Source: Grifola frondosa
Lineage: Eukaryota; Basidiomycota; Agaricomycetes; Polyporales; Grifolaceae
Reading direction: 5' to 3'
Assembly: GCA_001683735.1 (NCBI GenBank)
Contig: LUGG01000007.1
Location: forward strand, 744,001-808,000
DNA: 64,000 bases
The translations under genes and the position numbers were made by a program. Shown here in pieces: positions 34,831-46,995 of the stretch (position 1 is the stretch's first letter; each line of letters opens with the position of its first letter). The notes under the pieces were generated by a model. That model saw only the letters and a program-made list of their open reading frames with translations. It did not search any database and was not told the origin of the DNA.

Positions 34831-35428
34831 ATGTTCTTCTGGGATGGGCGCAGACTCTGTAACGTGTTCTCATTCATAGTGGTACAAGCCCGTGCCAACT
34901 GTACAAGAGGCAGCTCGCACGCCACTCCGCCCCCGACGTGATCGTACGCAATGTCTAGAACCAAGCTACGTATAAGATTGAGTCCTCTGTTTTCTCCTTG
35001 CAACGACGGCTGACATGTGTATATCAGTCCTAGTATCTGCCTTGATATGGGGTGAAGTTTCGACACCTCATCATGTTAACCGCCATTGTATGCCACACGT
35101 ACACCGCTCATTCTCCAATTGGGACTTCTACTGATTAGAACGTGCACCACTCATAGCCGCAGCCGCACGAATGATCGTCGGTCAATTCAAATAGTAGCCT
35201 TGGATAACTAGAAAGCTATGCATGTCGAGATTCATCAAACACTTCATCAATATGTTCAGTTTGTTGACAGATTGTTGTTCTTCGTGTCAGCGTTTGGATC
35301 CACGAACGTCGATCAGATATTGATGTTGTTCGGGTATAAACCATATAAACCACTCGGAATCCAAGTAGTTCACTAGGCTACGTTGACGCAAACCCATCTC
35401 AAGCTTTCACTCTGAAGACTTGCTACGA
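34831..35428. other. Spacer shared with copy A upstream region
   Basis: No gene seen. The right part matches the upstream region of DUF6533 copy A (31.6-31.7 kb), so the duplicated segment includes promoter sequence. Confidence 0.4.
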
Positions 35429-37137
35429 ATGTCATCAGATCCCGAGATCCCTGCGGACCTCGTTCAGGCAAAGTATACCCCATCAACAACTACAACTATT
35501 TTCACTGCTTGACATCACAATCCTGCAGCTTTTATGCTTTGTGCTGTGCAGTCTCAGTGACTGGTCTGTACTACCTCATTTTCTGCCGACTCTTCCGCTA
35601 ATACAAACCTCATTCATAGCTGTTTTCATCTACGAGTGTCTGATCACCTTTGATCGGGAATTCCACCTCGTCTGGAAGCGAAAATTTACCGGGGCGACAG
35701 CCTTCTTCTTGCTTAACAGATACCTCATTCTCGTGCCGTTGATTCTCCAGTTGGCGACCGCATTCCCGCTCAAACAACAGGTGCAGTACCCTCCATATTA
35801 TTGCAATGCATTATCTTTTACTTTCGAATCGGCATTCAAAGGCCTGTGTCGTATTGGGCTGGTGGCTCAACATTCTAGAGGTCCTCCCACCTCTCGTTGC
35901 GGCAGGCGCTTCATCTCTACCACATAATTGTTTATCCGCTGATATCTCTTCTGTAGGGTTTTCGAGCCTTCGCGCGTATGCTTTGTCGGGCGGCAAATGG
36001 CAAATAGCATCATTGATCGCGGTTTTGTTTTTAGTTTCCTTTGGCTGTCAATTGGTAAGGCTAGCCATTCATCCGTAGCATCTAGATGTTCACTTTTCCC
36101 AGAATGGTGTCGTATATCAAATTCCAATTAAGGCTCCCCCTCCTATTAACTGTGTCATTGACGTCAATATTTCGGACGAGCATCATAGATTGTTCGTCTG
36201 TTCAACCTGGCTGAGCGGCGTGTAACTGACTCGATACTTCCTCTTCACAGATGTTTGTATTATTTAAGCCGTACGTTCTCTAGGTATGGCTACTCACGTG
36301 CGACCAGTGATTTTCCTGGATATCCCGTTGGTGATCGCTGCCGACACTCTCGTCCTCCTGGTGACATTATGGCAGACCTACTGGACGAGAAGGGTCTCCC
36401 TTCAGGCTAATGTCAAGGCGTCATTCACGTCGCTCATCTGGCGAGACGGTGCGTTATTCTCTTCTAACTCATTATGTTGTATACCTTGAACTCATCAGTC
36501 ATGCAGGCACCATGTATTTCCTGTGAGTTTCACCGCTGATTCGATTTATAATAGACATGGATGATTATATCGCTCAATTTGTTCAGGACATTGGTGTCAA
36601 TTAACGTCATGAATCTCGTTGTGTGGAACGGAGACGGGGTCGTGTACATTCTATTGATAGTACTATGTCTATTCTCACCAACTCCTTGTGCTAGCTGCTC
36701 TCCAATGTTCGAATATTCACAGATCCGTAAGCATAGTCCGTTCTGAACCGAAACGCTGCGGGACCTAAATCCGCGCTCCTTCTAGAATCACCGCCATCCT
36801 GGTCTGTCGGTTCATCCTCAACCTCCGTGACATCGATTCCACTGACGCAAACGGCAGCCATTCTCGAGGGAACGCGGTGTCTACTCGGAGCACCGTGCTA
36901 CGGTTTGCAAGCTTTGTGGAGCCGCTTGGGGCGCCGCTGGACGAGACGCACCCGAACTTGGTTGATGAAGATTATGAAGGTGCTGGTAGCCTTGGGGGTC
37001 ACACTGGGGCAGTTGGAACCGATCATGGGGAGAATTTGGAGCATGAGGACGATGTTGACGAGCGTACGGATGCGTCACCAGACCGAACCACGAGTGAGGA
37101 GATCTTTGCAGCTGAGGCAGGGCCGTCTGGTGTTTGA
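35429..37137 (+). CDS. DUF6533 multi-pass membrane protein, copy B
   Basis: Intron-rich gene starting MSSDPEIPADLVQAK. The DUF6533 domain is clear: YECLITFDREFHLVWKRKFTGATAFFLLNRYL (35.63-35.72 kb). Later membrane segments are VVLGWWLNILEVLPPLVAA, FSSLRAYALSGGKWQ with IAVLFLVSFGCQL, ADTLVLLVTLWQTYWT and SINVMNLVVWNGDG, then ITAILVCRFILNLRDIDSTD and a soluble acidic tail with STVLRFASFVEPLGAPL ending in GPSGV (stop 37135-37137). This is the usual order for the family, about seven membrane segments. The first exon junctions are uncertain (in-frame stop after TIFTA unless spliced). Function of the family is unknown. Confidence 0.72.
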
Positions 37138-37419
37138 GATAGGCCGTTTGCCAAGGGAACAACATATTAGTCCTGTATGTGCCGCATAGCCTTGTTTAGC
37201 AGCGTCGCTAACTGCCATACAGAGGACGGCCGCGAAAGGCTGTTGCGAGCTCGTGAACTGAAAAGCAAGGTCGCTGACGTTGATATTTCTTGGCGTTCTG
37301 ATCGTTTCCCTTGGGGACTTCTTACTCTCATACACTTCTCCGACAAAAATTCAGAGATCATATTTTCGAAAGGTTGAAGGTGCTATACTTAAAATCAATG
37401 CCATCGATTCAAAATGAAA

Positions 37420-37532
37420 CTCCGATGCGGGGAATCGAACCCCGAGCTATCGCGCGGTGGTGTAGAGGCGACACGGGTCACGTGATGCCAATTGCTGAAA
37501 GGCGATAATGTTAGCCGTTACACCACATCGGA
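37420..37532 (-). tRNA. tRNA-Glu(UUC) with intron
   Basis: On the minus strand the acceptor stem TCCGATG pairs with CATCGGA and is followed by discriminator G. The D-arm GTGTAACGGCTAACAT and T-arm GGGGTTCGATTCCCC are typical of tRNA-Glu. The anticodon is TTC in the loop CTTTCA, with the anticodon stem TATCGC/GCGATA. The gene is 113 nt long against about 72 mature, so an intron of about 41 nt follows the base 3' of the anticodon, the standard position. Confidence 0.93.
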
Positions 37533-37755
37533 GCAATGAAGATGGTCAAGAAAAAATACATATTGTCAGAAGTGCAGGCGGGAGCCAGCTCTCTTAAGAG
37601 GCGAACGTAGAACATGAATATTTGGTACTCGTAATGATCGCATCGGGAGCTGTCAGATGTCGTGGCCTTCTGCGCTGAACTGGTCTGCCTGGATACTAAA
37701 TATGGCATGTTTTAGTGTTTATGCTTGAGTCAAACTTGTCGGACTTCCTGCCTTA

Positions 37756-39151
37756 TCTAATAAGAAGGGGAGGGAAGGGCGCTTATCTCAGATCCCGACC
37801 ACGTTGGCCGCGTGGCATCCATATGGCGGGCAACCGTCGCCCCTAACGGGAACAGTGACGGGAAAAAAGTGACGGGAATGTCACGGGCACTGTTACGGGC
37901 ACTGTCACGGGAATGGTAATGGGAAAACACAAAATACAAAATATATTTTAAACTTTTCCAGCATGAGTGCCTCTATCAACCCATTCATGGAGCAGGCTCA
38001 GGCCATTTATCAAGCTGCCAACCTCAACAATGAGGCCAGACAGTTTAAAGTCAAGGAAAAATCTATAAATAAGATTAATTTCTAAGAAGTGCATTCTCAT
38101 CTTGAAAGGTTTATTGCTCCACAGTTTCAGATGAAGTCTGAGTGAAAAAAAAAAAAAAAAAGATCATATCTGTCCCTGACACTCTCGAAGCTGTTGACAG
38201 ATGACTTCGAGTTTGTTTCCTAGAAGTTTTACCATCTCCTGTGCCAATTCAGAATCAAGAGTGATAGACTCCATGGTTGAGCATTGGTTGAGGATAATGT
38301 TATATATAGCACAAGCTGGCCAGTTATAGAAAGCAAAATACCATAACCAGTTATATCAAATGATAATCTTTAAAAATACCTTTATCAACCCATCTATGGA
38401 GCAGGCTCAGGCCATCTATCAAGCTGCCAACCTCAACAATGAGGTCAGATAGTTTAAAGTCAAGAAAAAATCTATTAAGGATGTGGTGCTTAAATAATAT
38501 GAAACTTGCATGTGATATTGTGGGATTTCTATGTGCAACCATTTGTGCTCTAAGTAATGGGTAAAGAAATAGTAACACACTCTGTAACGGGAACAGTAAC
38601 GGGAAAATAACTTGAAAACTAAAACAGTCACGAGTGACTCTCATATTTATACTAATATATTTTTAATTCATCTTAGTGATGAAGCACATCGTAACTAATA
38701 TTCTAATGGGAAAAGTAATGAAAATAGTAATGGGGCAATAACTCTATAAATATATTATTTGTTTATAAAAAGTTGCAGGTGCCCATAATGAAAATAGTAA
38801 TCAAAAAATAAGTCAGTGATTAAAATAGTCACTAATATCATGGGTGACCAATAATATATTTCATATCTATATTAGTATATGGAGAAAGTAACAGAAAAGT
38901 GTGAGAAATAAAAATGAAAAGATCATACACTTACTCTATTAGTTCTGTGATACAAAATTCAACTCATTATAATCATGCAAATTTTCTGCCACTCCTTCAC
39001 AAAAAATATTAGATTGTATAAAGGTTGTAAACCTCATTTTGTATGAGTAAGCCTTAAGAAAAGCATGACACATAATATAAATTGAACAAGGTGTGGCAAC
39101 GCCACACCAAGCGAACAATGCGTGGCAACGCCACGGGTTAAACCTTACTAG
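37756..39151 (+). mobile_element. Helitron-like unit 1 (1,396 bp)
   Basis: Begins TCTAATAAGAAGGGG after an A and ends CTAG. The 3' end has a hairpin CGTGGC-AAC-GCCACG (39121-39135) followed by 12 bases and CTAG (39148-39151), the classical Helitron terminus. A second hairpin (GGTGTGGC-AAC-GCCACACC, 39090-39108) lies just before. No Rep/helicase ORF, so non-autonomous. The AT-rich interior holds ACGGGAAC-type short repeats near the 5' end and two copies of a roughly 60-bp block (37987 and 38396). Confidence 0.8.
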
Positions 39152-40504
39152 TCTAATAAGAAGGGGAGAAGGGGCGTCAATGTCGCGTGCGTCTCACGTT
39201 CGGCCATGTGTGCCGTGTGGCATCCATGTGGCAACTCTCGCGCCCTAACGGGAACGGTGACGGGAAAAAAGTGACGGGAACGTCACGGGCGCTGTCACAG
39301 GCGCCCATAACGGGAACAGTAACGGGAAAATACTGGGTGACAACTGAATACAAAATATATTTTAAACTTTCTAGCATGAGTGTCCATCCATGGAGCAGGC
39401 TCAGGCCATCTATCAAGCTGCCAACCTCAACAATGAGGCCAGACTGCTCAAGGCCTACATAAAATCTATCAGGAAGGTTAATTTCTAAGAAGTGCATTCT
39501 CATCTTGAAAGGTCTATTGGTCCACAGTTCCAGATGAAGTCTGAGTAAGAAAAATAGATCATACCTGTCCCTGACACTCTCGAAGCTGTTGATGGATGAC
39601 TTTGAATTTGTTTTCTAGAAGTTTTACCATCTCCTGTGCCAATTCAGAATCAAGAGTGATAGACTCCATGGTTGAGCATTGGTTGAGGATAATGTCATAT
39701 ATAGCACAAGCTGGCCAGTTATAGAAAGCAAAATATCATAACCAGTCATATCAAATGGTAATCTATAAAAATATCTTTATCAACCCATTCATGAAGCAGG
39801 CTCAGGCCATGCCAACCTTGACAATGAGGCCAGACAGTTTAAAGTCAAGAAAAATCTATAAATAAAAAAGAAGGGTGCTATGAGATTTCTATGTATAACC
39901 ATTTGTGTCCTAAGTAACAGGAAAAGAAATAGTAACAAATGTCATGAACTACCACAGACAGCCAATGGGAACAGTAACGGGGAAATTACTTGAAAACTAA
40001 AATATTCACAACTCTCATATTCATACTAACATATGTTTTATTCATATACACATGGTAAAAATGTGATTAATAACTTTATAAGTTTCATGACATAGAAGAC
40101 AATATATGATTCATTTATAAGAAGTCACAGGCACCCATAATAAAAATAATAACCAAAAAATAAGTTGGTGATTAAAATGATCACTAATATCGTAAGTGAC
40201 TTTTATGCTGCAAGTGACAACAATATTATATTTTCATCCTAATAATATATTTCTTATTTATATTAGTAGAAAAGTATCTGAATAAAAATGGAAAGATCAC
40301 TCATATAAATTCAACTCATTATAATCATACAAATTTCTGTTATTCTTTTAATAAAGATATATTATATTGTAACAAGTTTGTAAACCTCATTTTGTATGAG
40401 TAAGCCTTAAAAAAAGCATGACACACAATATAAATTGAATAAGGTGTGGCAACGCCACACCAAGTGAACAATGCGTGGCAACGCCACGGGTTAAACCTTA
40501 CTAG
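39152..40504 (+). mobile_element. Helitron-like unit 2 (1,353 bp)
   Basis: Starts TCTAATAAGAAGGGG immediately after the CTAG of unit 1, with no host sequence between. Ends with the same double hairpin and CTAG at 40501-40504. Colinear with unit 1, including the ACGGGAA region and the two internal blocks at 39390 and 39791. Confidence 0.8.
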
Positions 40505-40779
40505 TCTAATAAGAAGGGGAGAAGGGGCGCCAATGTCGCGTGCATCTCACGTTCGGCCATGTGTGCCGTGTGGCATCCATGTGGCAACTCGCGCGCCCTA
40601 ACGGGAACGGTGACGGGAAAAAAAAAAAGTGACGGGAACGTCACGGGCGCCGTCACGGGAACCCATAACGGGCACGGTAACGGGAAAATACCGGGCACAA
40701 CGGGTGACACTCGAAAACATAATTAATATATATATATTTTATTTGTTAGTGGCGAAGCCACGGGTAAAAGCGCAACTAG
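40505..40779 (+). mobile_element. Helitron-like unit 3 (275 bp, deleted)
   Basis: Starts with the same 5' end immediately after the CTAG of unit 2, keeps the ACGGGAA region, then lacks the interior. Its 3' end is a variant: hairpin GTGGC-GAA-GCCAC (40749-40761), 14 bases, then CTAG (40776-40779) followed by T. The flanks A (37755) and T (40780) fit insertion between A and T. Confidence 0.75.
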
Positions 40780-41099
40780 TTTGGATAATATCGCGTGGAC
40801 CAAGCCTCCATGCGTCCCGGTATATACGCGGCCCCCGACACGCCTTCCTCCCTCATACTGTCACAACATGCTCCTCCCAAAACCTCATACTACCATACCA
40901 GTTCGTCGAGGTGTTTACATCGGACGTTGTCAACGTTGATGATATGTTAGATATTGTGGTAATAGCGCAATGCACAACAGCGGGTTCAAATTATAATATT
41001 CCACTAGTACAGCTTACATGTGAGGCCCGACAACCTCTCAATCATTCTTCTTGTCCGACATCAATTCTTCCTCATCGCCGCCCGGCATATGCATCTCAG

Positions 41100-41855
41100 T
41101 CAACTCCACCCCTCGTCCTCGGCCCCGCCCTCGTCGCCCTCTCCCTCAGGGTGAACATCGTCCGGGACCGGTTCCTCTCGAGGCTCGGGCGTCGCGCGTT
41201 TACCGCCCTCGTCCTTCACGGACCAGCAGCCTAATAACCCAAACATGCGTGCATTTACCCCGCTGATGAGCGCGCCGGCGCGAAGGAAGAGGTGGACGAG
41301 GGGCATGAGCGGGGCATGAGGAGGGCTGCGAGGTCTTCGGGGTGGTAGAAGTCCTCCTGCGAGGCGATCTGGTAGAGCGTGGTGCCTTCAGAAGGCTCCT
41401 GTGTCGGACGCAGTTTGAGGTGTATAAGGAAGCTGCGGGACGCAGGTGAGCGACAATAAAGAGCTGGAGAGGAATGAGCACACCGGGAGGGCGCAGCGCG
41501 GAAGGGCGACCAGCGGATGTGGAAGTCCTGCTCTGCGTCGAGATAGAGATCGTTCGTGTCGCGATCAAAGGTCGCTGAGCGCATGTGAACCACGAGCTTG
41601 GGCGAGAGCACGCGGTACCATTGCAGGATGGCGAGGAGGGCTTCGCGTGAGTTCGGCGCGGAGGGCACAGTGCAGAAGGGGTGGCGGAAGCTCACGTCGG
41701 GCGTGTAGTACCTGCAATAGTGAGTGCTCAGCACTGACCAGTATGGCAAGGAGGAGAGGGGCAGACTTGAGGACGGCGGCTTTTTGGATCTCAGGGTTGA
41801 CGGCGGCCATGAGCAGAACGGCCACTTTCTCGATTTCGCCGGCGGGGTCGTCCAT
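41100..41855 (-). CDS. SigF-like NTF2-like domain protein
   Basis: Exons 41855-41767, 41711-41484 and 41432-41100. MDDPAGEIEKVAVLL leads to the NTF2-like core YYTPDVSFRHPFC, AILQWYRVLSP, FHIRWSPFRAAPSRF and QEDFYHPEDLAALL, the pattern of basidiomycete SigF-like NTF2 proteins. A hydrophobic region (PLVHLFLRAGALISG) and an acidic C-terminus follow. The frame breaks at ATGCCCCGCTC (about 41313): one more C restores the hydrophobic region and the end at 41100; as written, translation stops near 41255. An upstream in-frame ATG at 41906 is possible. No enzymatic role is known for the fungal family. Confidence 0.72.
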
Positions 41856-42893
41856 CTGTGAAGTTGTGGTGGTCGCGAGTGAGTGCTGTGAGATGGGTAA
41901 GTCCAAGAGCCTCTGCTTGTGCTAACTTAAAGCCCTAAATTAATGAGAAATGTTTCCTGCTAGAGGAACGCGTTAATTAGCCCGATGACGTCACGCGCAG
42001 GACTTCCCTAGGTGACGTCATACAATAAATGAATGGCTGTTCACATCCACCATGTCGTCGTCGTCGCCACCCTCAACAACGAGCTCGAGGACTTCTGGCG
42101 CTTCGACGAGTTTTTTATCGATTCTGAGCAAGGGTCCCGCGACGACAAACAGACATGACTCGCCAAGAACGGTATGCAGAGGGGGAACCGAGAACTAGTG
42201 GTAAGAGTTTACGCCCTATCTAATTCAATTTATTCATTTTGAAGTCTGGGTACTTAGGGAGTCACAGTCCCGGACTTGAAGGCGACTATATGCGCCCAAT
42301 TTAATTGATCCACTTGGTTATTGCTGGATAAACGGTGCTGGGTCGCCACTGCGCGAGTTCGAAAGAGACAAAACGCTACCTGCATTGCCCAGTGGCCGAA
42401 AATTCACGCCCAGGTCACAGTGTGCAGGCCTTTCAGGTCTCTGGTGTGTTGGTAGTAAATTTTTTCTATCGTTTGATTGAAATGTATTGATGTTCGTCAT
42501 ATGCGATTAGATGTCTACGAACGTGGCTATATGCGCCACAGGTGCTCGGCTTGCACCTCCCATTGAGAGCTGACAATCTTGAAACGACGTCACGACAACG
42601 AACATACGATGCCAAGTCAGGTCGTTCAGGAATCTCGTGCTCAATATAGCTTGAGCAGCGCCGGAAACCTTCGCCCTTGAGCTAGTGATTCTTTCGCGGG
42701 ATCAGTAAGTGTCTTTTCCGGACTATTCAGCTGATAGCACAGAAACTTATAGGCAGCATGACGCAGAGAATATGAAGCTTTTGGCGCTTCTCTAATCGTC
42801 AGCTTCAATGTATGTGAAACTCACGCATGTCTATCTATCACAATCCCGCATTCTTAAGTCTTTTCATGAGCCCCAGCCGAGTCTCACAACGTC
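41856..42893. other. Intergenic, nothing firm
   Basis: A short Ser/Thr-rich frame starts at 42051 (MSSSSPPSTTSSRTSG) and could be a first exon, but no continuation was recognised. The remainder shows no gene, RNA or clear repeat. Confidence 0.4.
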
Positions 42894-45003
42894 ATGTCGT
42901 TCGTTCACGCGTCCCGCACCTCCGCGTATGCAATGGATGTCTTTACACGTCTTTCTCCAACACGTACAGCATCCTTTTTGTTTGACGCACTGTATACCTT
43001 CGTCCAGGACATAATCATCGGGGCATTCAAGCCTGTGAGTGTGGTCTTGTTGTTCACTCCTTGTGCTTACCGTCCACACTTCTACAAGTGGCCCCCGCCT
43101 CCGTCTCTCGACCGGCCCATTCTAGAACCGCGGGTTGCTGTTGTTGGTGCAGGGCTCACCGGTGTCTCCAGCGCCGCACATGCAGTTGCGCATGGCTTCG
43201 GTGTGAGAAAGGACATGCAGTAGGTGAGTATATGCATGCCTTTCCACTGTTTTGTGTTCATGATGCATAGGCACCATCTGGGCTCATGTCAATGAGACAT
43301 CTGGGTCGCAGCTCAACTTCCTGCTCCATCGCTTTCATCCCACTGTCCTGTATTCTTGTGCCTTTCTCTTGCGAGGCAAGATTCTTGGTGGTATGTTGTT
43401 CCATGTGTGCTCTCGTTTCGTGTACTGACACGTGTCGAAGAGGTACGTAGAGTTTGGAAGGAGTACTAGTTGAGCCGCGGACCCGCCTTTACACACGCGC
43501 ATTACCTCTATAAAATGCATTTTATGTGGTGACGTGGACGATTGCGTTCCCGCGAAGCAGGGCCGCGCACGGTGGGTAGCGAATGATAGCACAGAAGGCG
43601 TGTGCGACGGGGTCGTCGCCGCTGTTGGGACGTGTGGGCCCCGCGTACGACGTGATTCCCTGGAAGCCTAGGATGACGCTAGCGGAGAAGGGAGCGAAGA
43701 CGATGAAAAGCGCTGGGGAGAGGAGTCATTTCGAGGGTCAATCCTGCATTCTTCAGAGTTGGATGATGCGGTGCTGCGGGGGAAGCGCATTATGGTGATC
43801 GGAGCGGGGGCGGATGTCGTGCAGACCGCGTTGCAGCGCAGTTCGAAACAGTGTGTGCGCGACATGACAAGGTGCGTGGCCGATTGGAGCACAGTGGGCT
43901 ATTCCACGAAACATATTCGTGGATACGCTGATTGCAGCGCAGCCATTTGTGCGGGAGATGCCACTGAGGTATGTTTCGTGGTAGCTTTGTCGCATTTTTA
44001 GACTAAACTCCCCTTTCAGCTTCCTGTGGGAGAAATTCATAACTTGGTGGAATTATCACAGATTAGATGATCTCGTTTCGGCGCACTTGGGACTGCTCGA
44101 AGGCACGCCAGTGGTCAATGACGAGTTTTTACGACACGTGCGACCAGTGCACCGTCGGTATTTGCGCAGCGGTTGTCGGGTGCGGGCGTACGCATCAGTG
44201 TGCGTGGAAGGGGCAGCCGGCCAGGCGATGAGGGTAAAGAGGTGTGCATCGAGCGTCAAGTCAGGTGAATTTGGTACAGATCGCGACGGATGCAGTTGTG
44301 CTAGCCACTGATTTCGAGCAGCCGGATACGGGGGACTTGTTCCCGGAGTCGTATGAAGTGCAGTTGTTTGTTTGCAATATCGTGGCAGCCTTGATTCATG
44401 TGTCTGCCATGTATTGACCGAGATTTTACCTGCAGAACATTCTGACATAGGACTGGTTGATCTTGATGATGAACTCCGCGTATCAGAATGCAATCATGAT
44501 AGGTGAGTGGCTTCGGGTCAGGTGCTATATACTCATGCTAAACGGCATCTGCAGGAACTGTGTAAGCAAAAAGGAGGTTGCGAGTCAGTAATACTGCTAA
44601 TTAATTGCTGGATTCACATAAAGCGGACACTCATACGACCTCCACACGTTCTAAGCAGCGGTCTGTCTGACGCCATTTTAGCCACATCGGAATATGTCAG
44701 TGTTTGGCTGGCTGGCGGCGTATTTTCAGAGTGCTGATATACTATTCAAAATAGACACGCGGCTTCTGCTCACCTTCCTGATGGACAAGAATGCACGCCC
44801 GACGCCGAAGGACATGAACCTATGGGTGAGTGTTGTGCGTTTTCTGAAGCGCGATGCACGCGGCGGCGCGCAAGGGTTCTTCACGTACATGGAGCTCAGT
44901 GAGTATTGTGGAAGCCTGTGCAATCGAACTCCGCTAATCGGAAGGGGTGGGTGGCGATATGGTTGCTGCTGTTCCATGTCTTGTGGCTGGACAAAATCCA
45001 ATG
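42894..45003 (+). pseudogene. Flavin-containing monooxygenase-like gene, decayed
   Basis: Exon 1 (42894-43034, MSFVHASRTSAYAMDVF) and exon 2 (from 43089) lead to RVAVVGAGLTGVSSAAHAV, the FAD-binding GxGxxG motif. Later pieces in several frames are WAHVNETSG, HRFHPTVLYS, VVAAVGTCGP, RGKRIMVIGAGADV (second nucleotide fold), TKHIRGYADC, ATDFEQPD (the usual ATGF reads ATDF), DKNARPTPKDMNLWVSVVRFLK and a hydrophobic C-terminus (WVAIWLLLFHVLWLDK, stop near 45003). The gene needs multiple frame changes and crosses an in-frame TAG after KEY (about 43468). Some breaks may be sequence errors, but the number and the motif change favour loss of function. The family oxidises N- or S-containing small molecules. 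Confidence 0.7.
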
Positions 45004-45081
45004 GTAAGCTCGTCGGTTCCCACCTTGTTTTGGTTTGGAAATGGTGCAGATTCTGGATGCATAGGGTGTTCTTCATTATGC

Positions 45082-45290
45082 AGGGGTGGCACTGCGTGAA
45101 GCGCCAGATTATGAGTGATCGGGATATGTACAGAATGAGTAAATTCCGACTAGATTCTACTCCGATTTCAGACATATTCCATACAAAACAGGATATTGAC
45201 GGAATGACTAAACTATGCATCTATTCCATGCATGTTACAATGAGATTCTCGCCACATTCCTCTTGTCCTGTAATCTGACACCATCCGGGG
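45082..45290 (+). repeat. Dispersed repeat, left inverted copy
   Basis: Contains CACTGCGTGAAGCGCCAGATTATG, a GGATATG segment and AATTCCGA..ATTCC stretches. The same order occurs in reverse complement at 47165-47325. Confidence 0.6.
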
Positions 45291-46160
45291 CATAACAGGC
45301 TAGGTTACCATTTATTAATTATACGATAGTAATCGTAATAATAAATAATATCCCCCCACTGCTAGCTCTGCTTCGTCGCACGGATTGCACTCTCAATGGT
45401 GATATATATGAGCTTTTGAGACAGTTTGACAATGATGGATCACTTCTAGGTACAAATTATAATAGGATAGACCTCTGGCTCCCTCATACTGCCCACCCCA
45501 CTGACCATATCAAGTACACCGCACCAGAATGCATATGCCTTGATGCTGCTGCCACCACTCCTCCTTATCCAGGAACTGCCGCAGAGCATGCATTGTCACC
45601 CCGAAACACCCGGTATAAACCTTGCTTTGCCTGGAACCTATCAACCCTGTGAACCAGCAAAACACAATGATGCAGGACGAGATACGCACATCGGGGATTG
45701 GAGAAGCGCCGCATGCCGCCGCGGGCACGCCAGACGCACTGAGATACTTAAGCCGCGACGCCACCGGTCAACACCGCTCACAAGTCCAGCACGTCATTGA
45801 GAACTGCCCTCGAGCGTGAGCACGAGAGTCAAAAAATGGAGATCAAGCTCGGGCGCACTTTTTGACATCATGCTCAGACTCGCGCAAAACTCGATGTCTT
45901 GCATGATCATCCCGGACGCCTCCATATTCTGCACTGCCAGCACTACACCCAGGATCAGCGTGTAACTCTCAGGCAAGCACCAACATGACTCACGAGCGAT
46001 GTTCAGCGGAACGCGGACCTGTGCATCGCATGCACGTATGACAGGAAACCTGGAACCACACAAAATTCACGTATCTGCAATCGGCAGTCAGCAAATGTGA
46101 TGTTCGCATGACGATCACACCACTAGCACACACTTCTAGTAAACGCTACGTGCTCTGGTA
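45291..46160. other. Unassigned stretch
   Basis: Short open frames on both strands (for example minus 45794-46063 with a hydrophobic segment, YTLILGVVLAV) may be the 3' part of the decayed membrane-protein gene described next. No firm gene. Confidence 0.3.
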
Positions 46161-46163
46161 TAA

Positions 46164-46995
46164 TCAGTATGCATGATCTACGTCGGTGTCAGTTGCGATC
46201 GGCCGTGCAACAGGACCGCGTACGCACAGTAGATAAAACATGAGGGCCCGGGAAGGTGAAAGCGGGAGCCAACTGTGGGCGGGTGAATCAGCCGCACAGT
46301 GCAGATAACAGAGAAGGGGACCTACACCGTAGAAAAATATTTTGTCCATAAGCACGATGGGCGTCGGGACGAATGCGATGCCGAAGACTCAATTGACGAT
46401 GAGAAAGATGGAGGAGAAGAGCGCGAAATTCTGCGAGTTATGCAATAGAGATGGACATTGCTTGCATGAATGAGCACACCTGCAGCACACGTCGGTACAC
46501 ATTGGAGGCATGCGGAGATGGGGCAACGAGGGAACACACCTGAGTGTTGAAATACAGCCACCCGAATGCACGGATGGCCTCACCGTCGTGCAACCCAGAT
46601 GACTAATTGCACCCGCCAATCGTAGACAGGTTGGCACCATCGCAGAGACGACATTCTCATAGCGTGGCCCTGGTTGCGTCGCAGTGACAGCTGCATTTCG
46701 TGCACTCATGGCAGCAATGCCTCGATGACCTGAGTCAAGCTCAAGCTAGTCCATTGTTGGTGATGAGTGCACGACATGCAGACAGCAGAAAAGAGGGAAA
46801 GAAAGAGGGCGGAGATTCGGGCGTCGGAGTGTGTGACGGAGGGGCTCTTGATTTCGTCAGACCACTAGAACGAATGTCGCGCACAGTGAATGCGGTGATA
46901 AGCAGGAGGTTGCACGTCTCGAGCTCGATAACACGCGGGAGCCACACAAGTGCGCATATAGCGCGGTCAGTGAGCCCGCGTACCGAGCAACGCAC
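46164..46995 (-). pseudogene. Decayed membrane-protein gene
   Basis: Read on the minus strand, hydrophobic pieces appear in changing frames: VIELETCNLLLITAFTVRDI (about 46.9 kb), ALFSSIFLIVN then a stop then VFGIAFVPTPIVLMDKIFFYG (about 46.3-46.45 kb), and LMFYLLCVRGPVARPIA (about 46.2 kb). This resembles the multi-pass proteins of basidiomycetes of DUF6533 type, but the family cannot be fixed. Several stops and shifts make it a pseudogene. Confidence 0.4.

Noticed and set aside
37846..40690. ACGGGA repeats as telomere-like sequence
   Set aside because: The motif is irregular and confined to the 5' part of each mobile unit; it is not a TTAGGG array.
37756..40779. LTR retrotransposon or tandem satellite
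   Set aside because: No TG..CA ends, primer-binding site or target duplication. The TC start, hairpin and CTAG end at each unit fit Helitron better.
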